Source of the DNA: Alkalihalobacillus deserti
Lineage (GTDB): Bacteria; Bacillota; Bacilli; Bacillales; Bacillaceae_D
Assembly: GCF_020734105.1 (NCBI RefSeq)
Contig: NZ_JAJAFR010000004.1
Location: 248,001 to 312,000, forward strand
Direction: 5' to 3'
Length of the DNA: 64,000 bases
Notes under the pieces: generated by a model
Seen by the model: only the letters and a program-made list of their open reading frames with translations
Told to the model about the DNA's origin: nothing
Database searches by the model: none
Position numbers and translations under genes: made by a program
Shown: piece after piece, positions 17,477 through 25,818 of the stretch
Position numbering within the stretch: the stretch's first letter is position 1
Layout of the letters: every line of letters begins with the position of its first letter

Positions 17477-18787
17477 TTGTCACAAGTCATACTGGCATCT
17501 CTCATTTTCCTATTTACGCTCGTACTTGTCATTTGGCAACCAAAAGGCTTATCAATAGGCTGGTCAGCATCGATCGGGGCAGTCCTAGCCCTAGCAGTCG
17601 GTGTCGTTGATCTAGGTGATGTGGTGACCGTAACAGGAATTGTTTGGAATGCAACTTTAACATTTGTAGCTATTATTATTATTTCTTTAATTTTAGATGA
17701 AATTGGCTTTTTTGAATGGTCTGCCTTGCATATGGCTAGGTTTGCAAAAGGAAACGGAATTAAAATGTTTCTATATGTTTCAATCCTTGGAGCGATTGTC
17801 GCTGCCTTGTTTGCAAATGATGGAGCAGCTCTTATCTTAACTCCGATTGTCTTAGCAATGGTTCGAGCCCTTCGCTTTAAAGAAGCGATGGTTTTGCCAT
17901 TCATTATGGCGAGTGGTTTCATTGCTGATACGACATCTTTGCCGTTACTTGTTAGTAATTTAGTGAATATCGTCTCGGCAGATTTCTTTGGAATTGGATT
18001 TGTTGAGTATGCATCACGTATGATTGTTCCTAACTTTTTTGCTTTAGGAGCTAGTATTCTTGTTTTATATTTGTATTTCCGCAAAGACATTCCGAAAAAT
18101 TATGATTTGAGTCAATTGAAACAACCAGTTGAAGCGATAAAGGATCCAAGGCTATTTAAGTTATCTTGGTATATTTTAGCTGTGTTATTAATCGGTTATT
18201 TTGTAAGTGAGTTTATTCATTTACCGGTATCGTTTGTTGCGATGCCGATCGCCATTGTCTTTTACTTGATTTTCCGTTCGGTTAGTGCAAACAATCCACA
18301 ATTAAGTTCTACAGGTATTATCAAAAACGCACCGTGGGCGGTCGTTGTGTTTTCAATTGGAATGTATGTCGTCGTTTACAGTCTTCGAAATGTTGGTTTA
18401 ACGGATATGCTAGCAACAGTCATTGAAGGAGCAGCGAATCAAGGATTATTCGTTGGGACGATGTCGATGGGCTTTATTGCGGCCATACTATCATCAATCA
18501 TGAACAACATGCCAACAGTGATGATTAATGCATTAGCGATTGCTGATACAGCTACCACAGGGCCGATTCGAGAAGCATTAATTTATGCAAATGTGATTGG
18601 TTCAGATTTAGGGCCGAAGATTACACCAATTGGTTCATTAGCTACCTTGTTGTGGTTACATGTTCTCGCTCAAAAAGGGATGAAGATCTCATGGGGGTAT
18701 TACTTTAAGGTAGGTATTATTTTAACGATACCAACGTTATTTATTACGCTTGTTGGTTTATATCTCTGGTTAGTAATTATTCTCTAA
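17477..18787 (+). CDS. arsB: Arsenite efflux membrane protein ArsB
   Basis: 436 residues with about 11-12 membrane segments, typical of the ArsB/NhaD-like ion transporter superfamily. Visible signatures are [37 protein letters not shown] and [20 protein letters not shown]. It exports As(OH)3 and can pair with ArsA as the membrane channel. This is ArsB rather than the unrelated Acr3. TTG start preceded by GAGGAGTGG. Confidence 0.95.
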   Translation: MSQVILASLIFLFTLVLVIWQPKGLSIGWSASIGAVLALAVGVVDLGDVVTVTGIVWNATLTFVAIIIISLILDEIGFFEWSALHMARFAKGNGIKMFLYVSILGAIVAALFANDGAALILTPIVLAMVRALRFKEAMVLPFIMASGFIADTTSLPLLVSNLVNIVSADFFGIGFVEYASRMIVPNFFALGASILVLYLYFRKDIPKNYDLSQLKQPVEAIKDPRLFKLSWYILAVLLIGYFVSEFIHLPVSFVAMPIAIVFYLIFRSVSANNPQLSSTGIIKNAPWAVVVFSIGMYVVVYSLRNVGLTDMLATVIEGAANQGLFVGTMSMGFIAAILSSIMNNMPTVMINALAIADTATTGPIREALIYANVIGSDLGPKITPIGSLATLLWLHVLAQKGMKISWGYYFKVGIILTIPTLFITLVGLYLWLVIIL

Positions 18788-18821
18788 AAAAAAATCTATG
18801 AATTCAAAAGGAGAAATTACC

Positions 18822-19241
18822 ATGTCTAAACCAATCATTTACTTTTTATGCACAGGAAACTCTTGCCGTAGCCAAATGGCTGAAGGTTGGGGAAAGAAGC
18901 ATCTTGGGGATCAATATGATGTCTATTCAGCAGGAATCGAAGCTCACGGTGTCAACCCGAATGCCGTGAAAGCAATGGCTGAAGTTGGGGTTGATATTTC
19001 CAATCAAACATCAGATACGATTGATCCCAAGATTCTAAAGAAGGCTGATCTAGTTGTAACGCTATGTGGCCATGCCAATGACGTCTGCCCAGCTACACCT
19101 CCGAACAAAGAACGTCAACACTGGGGCTTTGATGACCCTGCAAAAGCAGAAGGAACAGACGAAGAAAAATGGGCTTTCTTCCAACGTCTACGTGATGAGA
19201 TTGGTGAACGTATTCACACATTTGCTGAAACAGGGAAATAA
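18822..19241 (+). CDS. arsC: Thioredoxin-coupled arsenate reductase ArsC
   Basis: 139 residues from ATG 18822 (AAAAGGAG upstream), the same length as B. subtilis ArsC. The low-molecular-weight phosphatase loop CTGNSCRS has nucleophile Cys10 and Cys15, and the redox pair Cys82/Cys89 is in [10 protein letters not shown]. It reduces As(V) to As(III) for export by ArsB. The open frame extends 24 bases upstream, but without a ribosome binding site. Confidence 0.97.
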   Translation: MSKPIIYFLCTGNSCRSQMAEGWGKKHLGDQYDVYSAGIEAHGVNPNAVKAMAEVGVDISNQTSDTIDPKILKKADLVVTLCGHANDVCPATPPNKERQHWGFDDPAKAEGTDEEKWAFFQRLRDEIGERIHTFAETGK

Positions 19242-19294
19242 TTTATGAGCGGGGCTAGTCCTCGTTTTTCCAGATCCAAAAGGAGGCTACTATG

Positions 19295-19651
19295 ATGGTA
19301 AAAATAAGAATCTATGATCCTGCAATGTGCTGCGATACCGGTGTTTGTGGACCAAGCGTCGATCCCGAGTTAACAAGAGTGGCAACGGCTCTATTCATGT
19401 TAGAAAAGCAAACGATTGATATTGCACGGTTTAATTTAGCATCTGATCCACAAGCGTTTGTTGATGAAACGCAAATCCAACAGTTGTTACATGAAGAGGG
19501 AATTGATGCGCTGCCCACCACTATAGTTGATGGAGAAATCAAACTAAAAGGTCAATACCCAACCAATGAACAGTTAGCTAAGTGGGCGAATGTGCCAACC
19601 GAAGTTCTATCCAAACAACCAAGCAAATCAAAAGGAATTGAATTGCTATGA
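19295..19651 (+). CDS. arsD: Arsenic metallochaperone ArsD
   Basis: 118 residues. Starting at the second of two tandem ATGs (19295) gives Cys12, Cys13 and Cys18 in YDPAMCCDTGVCGP, exactly the As(III)-binding triad known in ArsD, and better spacing to AGGAGG. ArsD hands As(III) to ArsA and is a weak co-repressor. Its stop codon overlaps the arsA start. Confidence 0.94.
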   Translation: MVKIRIYDPAMCCDTGVCGPSVDPELTRVATALFMLEKQTIDIARFNLASDPQAFVDETQIQQLLHEEGIDALPTTIVDGEIKLKGQYPTNEQLAKWANVPTEVLSKQPSKSKGIELL

Positions 19652-21414
19652 TCACACGTTTTCAACCTAGTTCAAATACAGTAACACCATTCTTATTTTT
19701 CACGGGAAAAGGCGGTGTTGGTAAGACGTCGACGGCCTGTGCAACGGCTGTAGCCTTGGCAGAAGAGGGGAAAGAAGTATTGATTGTCAGTACCGATCCT
19801 GCTTCAAACTTACAAGATGTATTTGATCAAGAGATTGGTTACATAACTACGAAGATAAAAGCAATACGGGGACTAGAAGCGATCAATCTTGACCCTGAAG
19901 AAGCGGCTAGTGCATATAGGGAAAAAATTGTTGGTCCATTTCGAGACAAACTTCCAGCAGTCGTTGTTACACAAATGGAAGAGCAGCTATCAGGGGCATG
20001 TACCGTTGAGATTGCTGCCTTTGATGAATTTGCATCAATATTAACGGATCCTGAACGAACAGATACATATGACCATATCATTTTTGATACAGCTCCAACT
20101 GGTCATACGCTCCGCTTGCTTCAACTTCCTAGTGCTTGGTCTAGCTTTCTCGAGGACAGTACTCACGGTGCGTCATGCCTAGGACCTCTTTCTGGCCTTG
20201 CTGAAAAAAGAGCGCTGTATACGGACGCTGTTAAAGCGCTAGCTAATACAGAGGAGACGACGCTTATCCTTGTTTCTAGACCAGATGAGTCCGCGTTATC
20301 AGAAGCAAGTCGAGCTGCTAAAGAGTTAAAGGAAGTCGGTTTGACCAATCAAATCTTACTGATTAATGGATGTCTTGAGCATTATGAAAAAGAAGATTTA
20401 GTTTCTACAGCTTTTTACAAACGACAGCAACAAGCATTAACGAACATGCCAGAAGAAGTAAAATCTATGAGATCATTTAAGCTCCCTTATGTCCCGTACC
20501 AACTTACAGGTCCAGATGCTTTACGAGCTTTTTTCAAAAATGAACAACATCAACCATTAGAAGATCAAGAGGTAACGTCGGTAGAGCTTCCTTCACTAAG
20601 AGCAGTGATCCAACGACTAGGAGCTAAAAACAGCGGAGTTATATTAACAATGGGCAAAGGGGGAGTCGGTAAAACGACCGTAGCGGCATCGCTCGCTATT
20701 GGTTTAGCAGAACAAGGGCATTCGGTTCATTTAACAACGACAGACCCCGCTGAGCATCTTTCATTTGTCCTAGAGGGAACAAAGGCAAAGGGCCGTTTAA
20801 CCATTAGCCAGATCAATCCGAAAAAAGAAGTGGAAGCCTATACTCAGGAAGTGTTAGCGCAAGCGAAAGAGACGTTAGATGAAAATGGGTTAGCTTATTT
20901 AAAAGAGGATTTGAGTTCTCCATGCACAGAAGAGATTGCTGTTTTTCGTGCTTTTGCCGAAGTTGTCGATCAAGCAAGCGGTTCATTTGTCGTCATTGAT
21001 ACAGCTCCGACCGGCCACACTCTTTTACTGTTAGATGCGGCGCAGTCTTATCATAAAGAAATTGAACGATCAACAGGTGAGGTTCCAAAGTCTGTCTCAA
21101 AGCTTTTGCCAAGACTGCGAAACAGTGAGGAAACAGATATCATCATTGTTACCTTGCCTGAGGCAACTCCTGTTCATGAGGCGAAACGATTACAAGATGA
21201 TTTAGCTCGGGCACACATCACACCAAACTGGTGGGTGGTCAATCAATGTTTTTCTGCAACTCATACGACTGATCCGTTATTAAGTCAACGCTCTTTATCT
21301 GAACAGAAGTGGATTCAACTTATTGGCCAATCGCATGCATCCCAAACGGCTGTGATTCCTTGGCAATCAGAAGAGTTAATTGGCTATGATCAGTTAAAAA
21401 AATTAACGAATTAA
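19648..21414 (+). CDS. arsA: Arsenite-translocating ATPase ArsA
   Basis: 588 residues made of two homologous ATPase halves. A1 has GKGGVGKTSTACATA (about 20-34) and A2 has GKGGVGKTTVAASLA (about 335-349). Each carries the DTAPTGHTLRLL / DTAPTGHTLLLL switch motif. Metalloid-site cysteines are visible in SGACTVEIAAFDEF and SSPCTEEIAVFRAF. It powers ArsB. Translationally coupled to arsD (overlap of 4 bp). Confidence 0.97.
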   Translation: MITRFQPSSNTVTPFLFFTGKGGVGKTSTACATAVALAEEGKEVLIVSTDPASNLQDVFDQEIGYITTKIKAIRGLEAINLDPEEAASAYREKIVGPFRDKLPAVVVTQMEEQLSGACTVEIAAFDEFASILTDPERTDTYDHIIFDTAPTGHTLRLLQLPSAWSSFLEDSTHGASCLGPLSGLAEKRALYTDAVKALANTEETTLILVSRPDESALSEASRAAKELKEVGLTNQILLINGCLEHYEKEDLVSTAFYKRQQQALTNMPEEVKSMRSFKLPYVPYQLTGPDALRAFFKNEQHQPLEDQEVTSVELPSLRAVIQRLGAKNSGVILTMGKGGVGKTTVAASLAIGLAEQGHSVHLTTTDPAEHLSFVLEGTKAKGRLTISQINPKKEVEAYTQEVLAQAKETLDENGLAYLKEDLSSPCTEEIAVFRAFAEVVDQASGSFVVIDTAPTGHTLLLLDAAQSYHKEIERSTGEVPKSVSKLLPRLRNSEETDIIIVTLPEATPVHEAKRLQDDLARAHITPNWWVVNQCFSATHTTDPLLSQRSLSEQKWIQLIGQSHASQTAVIPWQSEELIGYDQLKKLTN

Positions 21415-21564
21415 TGGAAGCATCTTAAATTGTAAAATAAAGAATAACGAGATTGAGGAGTCCAAATTTCAAAAAAATAGGAATCAGAATATAGTCCCAA
21501 TGAAAAGCGACTTACTTTGATAAATCAACTTTATGTTCGCGCTTAGATCAGTGTCTGCGGTTGA

Positions 21565-21717
21565 ACTGAAAAATGCGATATTTCACAGTCTAAATTATCC
21601 TATCAATTATAGATTTGACTTTATGCCAATTTCGTTGCTCGCGATAAAAGAGAATACTATAGGTTAAGTGAAGAAACAATGAATGAGCTTTTGTCGTGGC
21701 AGTGTGCTGCGTTTTGA
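21565..21717 (+). pseudogene. Relic of an ArsR-family regulator
   Basis: One frame reads KCDISQSKLSYQL, then two in-frame stops, then NFVARDKREYYRLSEETMNE to a stop at 21717. This is the typical ArsR winged-helix order (recognition helix, then the xYYRL wing and last helix), broken by nonsense mutations and lacking its start. It lies right behind the arsenic operon. Recognition is by pattern only. Confidence 0.5.
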
Positions 21718-21740
21718 AACCACAGTAAATAAATAAACGA

Positions 21741-21779
21741 AGCTGCTAGTAAATGATAACCGTTTACTAGCAGCTTTTT
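21741..21779 (+). terminator. Strong terminator downstream of the ars region
   Basis: Perfect 13-bp stem AGCTGCTAGTAAA/TTTACTAGCAGCT followed by TTTT. Bases 21780-22081 are very AT-rich and show no gene. Confidence 0.92.
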
Positions 21780-22081
21780 CATTTCTTACTTAGGAAGCTA
21801 GGATTTGAACCATCAGTTATTTAATTAGATTTTAAGTGACATATATGATTGGCTAGCATAGCCAATTTTTTGTATACATGTATAGTGAAGCGATAAAAGT
21901 TACTTAATAGGAACTAAATTAAGGAAGAAAGAATTAATTACGCATTAATATAATTCAGTTTTAACTAATTATATTTATATAGATCAAAAATTATTAAAAT
22001 ATAAATGATTATAAAAGATTATAATCAATGAAAATTAAAGAATATGATAGAAAAACAGTGAATTTATTTGAAAATCAAATA

Positions 22082-22178
22082 TGACATACGCTTACATTAG
22101 ATTTTTGTGAAAATCGAAATCGTGGTAAGATTCAACTGTTCACAGAATCGTAACGACTTTTGTGAGAGTCAAAAGTCG
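22082..22178 (+). promoter_or_regulatory. Promoter and structured leader of the first SulP gene
   Basis: Motif TG-N4-ACGCTTACAT (22082-22097), 28 bp, then a TGG-extended -10 TAAGAT (22126-22131) with no good -35. In the leader a perfect 9-bp hairpin follows (22154-22178), arms CGACTTTTG and CAAAAGTCG, loop TGAGAGT. The same elements with the same motif to -10 spacing precede the SulP gene at 34894. Confidence 0.65.
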
Positions 22179-22216
22179 GTCAAATATATATAATTTTAAT
22201 AGAAAGAGGTGCGAAA

Positions 22217-23677
22217 TTGAATTTACAGTCAATTAAGCAGCAGTGGTTTGGAAATAGTAGAGGAGATGTTTTAGCAGGGATTGTTGTAGCACTTGCCCTT
22301 ATTCCAGAGGCGATCGCCTTTTCGATTATAGCGGGTGTCGATCCGATGGTAGGACTTTACGCATCATTTTGTATCGCAGTAGTTATAGCTTTTGTAGGCG
22401 GACGTCCCGGTATGATATCAGGTGCAACTGGGGCGATGGCATTACTTATGATTACGTTAATAGCTGATCATGGATTGCAGTATTTACTAGCAGCAACGAT
22501 TTTGACAGGGATTTTACAATTTTTATTTGGTGCTTTTAAATTAGCATCCATTATGAAATTTGTGCCACGTTCTGTTATGGTTGGATTCGTTAATGCACTT
22601 GCCATTATGATTTTCACTTCTCAATTACAACATTTTGTTGGTGAGACTTGGATTATGTACGCATTAGTTGCTCTAACTTTAGCCATTATTTATTTATTCC
22701 CTAAAATAACAACAGCTGTCCCTTCAACACTTGTCGCGATCGTTGTTGTTACGGCACTCGCAATTTTTGGGAATATTGGTGTTCGTGCCGTTGGTGATTT
22801 AGGAACGTTAACTCAAAGTTTACCAATATTTTTAATTCCTTCAATTCCATTAAATTTTGAAACATTAATGATTATTTTTCCGTATTCGTTAGCGCTAGCT
22901 ATTGTTGGTCTACTTGAATCATTATTAACGGCTAATATCGTAGATGATATGACAGATACAGAGAGTAATAAAAACAAAGAAATTCGTGGACAAGGTTATG
23001 CGAATGTCGTAACTGGATTCTTTGGTGGTATGGCTGGTTGTGCGATGCTTGGGCAATCTGTTATTAACGTAAAATCTGGTGGTACTGGGCGGTTATCTTC
23101 TTTAGTAGCCGGTGTCGTTCTTATGTTCCTAATTATTGTATTAGGTGGAATCGTTGTACAGATTCCGATGGCGGCTTTAGCAGGTGTCATGATTATGGTT
23201 GCAATCGGTACATTTGATTGGAGCTCGTTGAAATCACTTCATAAAGTACCGAAGTCAGATGCCGCAATTATGATCGTTACGGTAGTTACAGTTCTTTATA
23301 CACATGACCTTTCGATGGGTGTCTTTGCTGGTGTTGTATTAAGTGCGATTATCTTTGCTGCTAAAATTTCAAAGATACATGTTGAAGAGACGTTGGTTCA
23401 AAATGGAAAGAAAAAGATTTATAAATTAAGTGGTCAAATCTTCTTTGCATCCGTAAGTGATTTACCGAAAAAGTTTAATTATAAAGAGGACGTACGAGAA
23501 GTTGTGATAGATTTAACGGAAGCTCATCTATGGGACGATTCAGCAATTGGTGCATTGGATAAGATTGAGACAAAGTTTGAACAAAATCACATTACAGTAT
23601 CATATGTAGGTTTAAATAATGAAAGTCAAAAGCTTAAAAAGCGAATTGGTGGCTTATCAAAAGCATCAGGTCATTAA
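22217..23677 (+). CDS. SulP family anion transporter with STAS domain (first copy)
   Basis: 486 residues. A transport domain of about 10-12 membrane segments begins [20 protein letters not shown], with [13 protein letters not shown] and [22 protein letters not shown]-terminal STAS domain (about 390-480, [19 protein letters not shown]) follows. SulP members carry sulfate, bicarbonate or other anions; the substrate cannot be read here. B. subtilis YvdB is the kind of relative intended. TTG start with AGAGGTG. About 70-80% identical by eye to the copies at 28274 and 34894. A UspA gene follows. Confidence 0.93.
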   Translation: MNLQSIKQQWFGNSRGDVLAGIVVALALIPEAIAFSIIAGVDPMVGLYASFCIAVVIAFVGGRPGMISGATGAMALLMITLIADHGLQYLLAATILTGILQFLFGAFKLASIMKFVPRSVMVGFVNALAIMIFTSQLQHFVGETWIMYALVALTLAIIYLFPKITTAVPSTLVAIVVVTALAIFGNIGVRAVGDLGTLTQSLPIFLIPSIPLNFETLMIIFPYSLALAIVGLLESLLTANIVDDMTDTESNKNKEIRGQGYANVVTGFFGGMAGCAMLGQSVINVKSGGTGRLSSLVAGVVLMFLIIVLGGIVVQIPMAALAGVMIMVAIGTFDWSSLKSLHKVPKSDAAIMIVTVVTVLYTHDLSMGVFAGVVLSAIIFAAKISKIHVEETLVQNGKKKIYKLSGQIFFASVSDLPKKFNYKEDVREVVIDLTEAHLWDDSAIGALDKIETKFEQNHITVSYVGLNNESQKLKKRIGGLSKASGH

Positions 23678-23701
23678 TAGTTTATAAGTTTCATTACTTC
23701 G

Positions 23702-23736
23702 AGTTGGCCTCGCGTACGTTCGGCCAACTTTTTTTG
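23702..23736 (+). terminator. Terminator after the first SulP gene
   Basis: AGTTGGCC and GGCCAACT form a stem followed by TTTTTTT. Confidence 0.9.
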
Positions 23737-23856
23737 AAGAGAACATAATGCTTGTAACAAATGCTTAGTTATATCCGGTCCAGTTAAAGCAGAAGCTTGA
23801 TGACTTGGAGCTAACTTATTTAATTCAGAATGATTTTAGGTCGAGGGGGAAATACA

Positions 23857-24273
23857 ATGTTTCAACGAATTTTAGTAGCTGTTGATGGATCGGAGCATTC
23901 ATTAAGAGCAGCTGATTATGCAATTAAATTAGTGTCAGGGAAAGAAAAGGAAATTGATATTATTTATGTTATAAGTGGAACAACATCAAAATCGGATGTT
24001 TTGAACAATCGTAGCAAAATCGAAATTAGTGGCAGTAGAAAGTCGATGCTAAAAAAGTATGAAGAAAAGTTCTTTGCTAATAAAGTCAAATGTGATGTTC
24101 ATGTACTCCATGGTGAGCCTGGTCCTACTATCGTAGACTTTGCTAATAAAGGTGAATATGATTGCATGGTGTTGGGGAGTAGAGGGTTAAATAAGCTTCA
24201 AAGCCTGGTTTTAGGAAGTGTGAGTCATAAGGTTGCAAAGTATACAGTTTGTCCTGTATTGATCATTAAATAG
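23857..24273 (+). CDS. Universal stress protein, UspA family (first copy)
   Basis: 138 residues from ATG 23857 (GAGGGGG upstream; frame open from 23830). Begins FQRILVAVDGSEHSLRAADY. The ATP-binding pattern VLGSRGLNKLQSLVLGSVSH (G-2x-G-9x-G-S) is intact, so probably an ATP-binding Usp. It follows a SulP gene, as do other Usps here. All four Usp copies share the LHGEPGPTIV-type segment, so they are recent paralogues. Confidence 0.92.
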   Translation: MFQRILVAVDGSEHSLRAADYAIKLVSGKEKEIDIIYVISGTTSKSDVLNNRSKIEISGSRKSMLKKYEEKFFANKVKCDVHVLHGEPGPTIVDFANKGEYDCMVLGSRGLNKLQSLVLGSVSHKVAKYTVCPVLIIK

Positions 24274-24590
24274 TTAATTATTTAAGGAATTACATTCTAA
24301 TTATAAGAGACCGATTGATGTTTTGCGGTTAAACGGTTTTTTTGTTGATAAAATAACAAGTCCTAATAGATAATATTGAGCAAAAATAAAAAGGCATTTC
24401 AAAAAAGGATATATATCACTCGAATATGGAATAGTGATGTGATATTAGGAGAATGGTCAATGATTATTTTAAAAATAACTAATTTGTAGGTTGTTTCAGC
24501 TAATTTAAGTATAAATGGTTATAAAAAAATTGTTGTAATGAACGTATCAGTCTTATCGAGAAATAAAGAGTAAGGATGAAAAAATTTGTA

Positions 24591-24606
24591 TGTTTTACGC
24601 TTACAT
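24591..24606 (+). promoter_or_regulatory. Third copy of the TG-N4-ACGCTTACAT motif
   Basis: TGTTTTACGCTTACAT matches the motif found before two SulP genes. The -10-like sequence at the same distance (TACGAC, 24634-24639) is poor, and only a 25-codon ORF (LEINKLFLGVK..., from about 24690) follows, so this may be the upstream remnant of a lost SulP copy. Bases 24274-24848 otherwise contain no gene. Confidence 0.45.
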
Positions 24607-24791
24607 TGAATTTTTGAGATTCTAGATTTAGTGTACGACTCACTTATCCAAAACGATCAAGGTTGGAATAATTTAGTGGGGGATGTTAATTGGAAATAAA
24701 CAAATTGTTTTTAGGAGTTAAATTAATTATTAGGGTTGATTTAATGATGTACTCATTTGTGTAATTATGAGGTAAAGTAATATACATTAAA

Positions 24792-24820
24792 GAGGACAAT
24801 TCCAAGAATTATCCTCGTTT
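24792..24820. terminator. Bidirectional terminator-like hairpin
   Basis: GAGGACAATTC and GAATTATCCTC pair with one mismatch around CAA. T-rich sequence lies on both sides. It sits 29 bp past the stop of the minus-strand DNA-binding gene at 24849. Confidence 0.7.
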
Positions 24821-24848
24821 TAAGAGTGTTTTTGAGGGAAAGATCCTT

Positions 24849-25031
24849 CTAAATACGGTCTCCATTTTTAAGTTTTTCAATATAAACATCAAGATCACTT
24901 TTTTTTACACGCCAATGCCTACCGATTTTAAAACCTGGCATCCTGCCTTCTTGTACGAGTTTGTATGTGGTCATTTCACTGATTTGTAAATATTTAGCAA
25001 CTTGAGAAATAGTCATAATTTCTGGATCCAT
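24849..25031 (-). CDS. Excisionase/MerR-type helix-turn-helix protein (first copy)
   Basis: 60 residues. ISQVAKYLQISEMTTYKLVQ is the helix-turn-helix, and FKIGRHWRVKKSDLD is the wing typical of the HTH_17/excisionase family. Proteins of this size act as small DNA-binding regulators or recombination directionality factors. No integrase is nearby, so a transcriptional role is more likely. A near-identical 60-residue protein lies at 33515, also beside SulP/UspA genes. Confidence 0.85.
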   Translation of the reverse strand: MDPEIMTISQVAKYLQISEMTTYKLVQEGRMPGFKIGRHWRVKKSDLDVYIEKLKNGDRI

Positions 25032-25272
25032 GTTTACCCCTTTCCTACCCTGGAGTTAAATATTAACTTTTATTATAGCACAGTAAAAGGAATTATAAAC
25101 GGTAGTTTTTCATTAATATGAATTCGATACGATGATAGTTAATAGGCCGATTAACTGAACTAACTAATTTATATGACCGAGTTTAAGAAGAGGCTAGAAG
25201 CAATATGATGACTTAATATCGTGGGTGAATGAATGCTTATGAAATTAACTAGAAAGAAATGTCATCTTAACC

Positions 25273-25464
25273 ATGTATAAGAGATTAGAACAAAAACGAT
25301 TATTCGCTATTAAACTGATAATCTCAAAAAGGTACTCAATCAATGAGATTGCAGAAAGATGTAATGTCTCAAGAATGACATTGTGGAAATGGCGTCAGCA
25401 ACCATCATTTAAGAAGAAATTGGAAATAGACTCAACAGATAAAAAGACAATTAAAGCAATATGA
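25273..25464 (+). CDS. Small helix-turn-helix protein, possibly a remnant
   Basis: 63 residues. YSINEIAERCNVSRMTLWKW is a helix-turn-helix of the sort found in transposase or terminase small-subunit N-termini (phBC6A51-like). There is no good ribosome binding site, and the protein ends just after the domain, suggesting a truncated mobile-element gene. Function not assignable. Confidence 0.45.
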   Translation: MYKRLEQKRLFAIKLIISKRYSINEIAERCNVSRMTLWKWRQQPSFKKKLEIDSTDKKTIKAI

Positions 25465-25644
25465 CAATTTTATAGAACTCGAAACCGTACCGGGAAAGTC
25501 TACTTTAGCTTTAAAAGATGAGAGTACGGTTAAACAAATACAGTCGTTTGGACTGGTGGTGTCCAAGGAAATACAGTAGTTGCAAATTCGGGCCATGAAG
25601 TGAATAGAGGACGCGCAACTGTTAATGAGTTTCTTCAGTATTAA
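25465..25644 (+). pseudogene. Unidentified gene fragment with frameshift
   Basis: Two overlapping frames read like parts of one protein: ETVPGKSTLALKDESTVKQ, then, in the next frame, TGGVQGNTVVANSGHEVN ending at 25644. I do not recognise the family. The flanking 25032-25272 and 25645-25818 are AT-rich without genes. Confidence 0.3.
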
Positions 25645-25818
25645 ATAAAATAGTTAGAGCGATAAGGAAAAATGAAGCTTACATGATTTTTATTGATTTT
25701 TGAGTATTTACATTGTATAATTAGATGTTTTAGTCTACCTAATTAAATACGATTTAAGCGCATGATAAATAGACGATAAAATGCTTGGGTATTGAACATT
25801 GAAAGGAGTTAGCAAAAC

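Noticed and set aside
17422-18090. 222-residue minus-strand ORF opposite arsB
   Set aside because: Shadow frame of arsB, very rich in Lys/Thr/Ala and without a start signal.
22082-22097. CcpA cre site (ATGTAAGCG... on the minus strand)
   Set aside because: The half-site TGTAAGCG fits, but all three copies have five rather than four bases between CG and CA, so they do not match the cre consensus.
22154-22178. Leader hairpin as an intrinsic terminator of upstream transcription
   Set aside because: No T-run follows it, and the equivalent hairpin at 34836-34860 also lacks one. Both lie shortly after a promoter-like -10 box.
24849-25031. Phage or ICE excisionase marking an integrated element
   Set aside because: No integrase, attachment repeats or phage genes were found nearby, and the paralogue at 33515 is likewise beside SulP/UspA genes. 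A transcription regulator is the simpler reading.
25273-25644. Intact insertion sequence
   Set aside because: Only a 63-residue helix-turn-helix and a broken fragment are present; no transposase catalytic region or terminal inverted repeats were seen.
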